Source: an uncultured Eubacteriales bacterium (GTDB lineage: Bacteria > Bacillota > Clostridia > Christensenellales > UBA1242). From it: a stretch of 6,705 nucleotides of DNA. The stretch covers positions 1 to 6,705 of the forward strand of contig USTJ01000039.1 in the NCBI GenBank assembly GCA_900557585.1, written 5' to 3'. Both the position numbers and the translations under genes were made by a program. The notes beneath the pieces were generated by a model. The model searched no databases and was not told the origin of the DNA. It worked only from the letters and a program-made list of their open reading frames with translations. Of the stretch, positions 6,603 through 6,705 are shown in pieces. How positions within the stretch are numbered: the first letter of the stretch is position 1; each line of letters begins with the position of its first letter.

Positions 6603-6705
6603 TTAAAGATTTATTCTTATTGGGTCACTAGATGTGCCACTACCACTTGCATAAGTTACAGATGATAAAAGATTAAAGACCGGGCGAACCCCGAGGCTAA
6701 AAAGC
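6603..6705 (-). CDS. C-terminal end of an unidentified protein (partial)
   Basis: The - strand is open from the window edge to a TAA at 6605-6603, giving 33 residues that include LGVRPVFNL and SGSGTSSDPIRINL. From memory, a G-[VI]-R-P-V-x-x-L element followed by a short strand and a GxGTSxxP turn is a common ending of large, often secreted or surface proteins in gut Firmicutes, some with DUF6273-like regions. This resemblance is unverified. Two points support real coding: the ending is typical, and the stop sits just before the mnmE promoter on the same strand. TTA and ATA codons match mnmE, although the first bases at the edge are GC-rich. With only 33 residues, no function can be assigned. 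Confidence 0.55.
   Translation of the reverse strand, partial: LFSLGVRPVFNLLSSVTYASGSGTSSDPIRINL

Noticed and set aside
6670..6705. A tRNA-like GGTTCGCCC stretch at the right edge (- strand)
   Set aside because: It resembles a T-loop, but no acceptor CCA, anticodon arm or D-arm follows in the bases available. The same bases read as GVRPV in an open frame ending in a clean stop.

Overview
The window looks like chromosomal housekeeping DNA from low-GC, Gram-positive-type bacteria of the Firmicutes/Bacillota kind, probably from an uncultured gut-type lineage. That assignment is an inference from strong SD sequences, AT-rich codons and the MnmE/MnmG sequence style. There is no CRISPR array, insertion sequence, rRNA or recognisable tRNA. 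I did not find a new multi-gene system. What stands out is two breaks in otherwise ordinary genes.

Layout. On the + strand, 2-1048 is the 3' part of glmM (phosphoglucosamine mutase). It overlaps by 13 nt the start of glmS (glucosamine-6-phosphate synthase, 1036-2795). Together these enzymes take fructose-6-P to glucosamine-1-P for peptidoglycan and other amino sugars. glmS carries an 8-bp tandem duplication at 2633-2648 that throws the last 46 codons out of frame and removes the catalytic C-terminal tail. A bidirectional hairpin terminator (2804-2832) separates the glm pair from everything to the right, which lies on the - strand. Reading leftward from the right edge, these are: the last 33 codons of an unidentified protein (6603-6705), mnmE (5202-6551), mnmG (3343-5193), and a 142-aa protein of unknown function (2851-3279) with its own near-perfect sigma-70/A-type promoter inside the mnmG-hypothetical gap. 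MnmE and MnmG form the complex that installs (carboxymethyl)aminomethyl groups at U34 of tRNA wobble positions.

Two genomes in one window. Codon use changes abruptly inside mnmG near 3890-3955. Everything to the left (glmM, glmS, the hypothetical gene and the 3' third of mnmG) favours Leu CTT and Arg CGN with AGA. Everything to the right (5' two thirds of mnmG, mnmE and the edge fragment) favours Leu TTA, Ile ATA and Arg AGA. The switch sits at one of the most conserved stretches of MnmG. It is either a homologous recombination junction or a chimeric assembly joint. With the glmS frameshift also present, assembly quality should be checked before either feature is read as biology.
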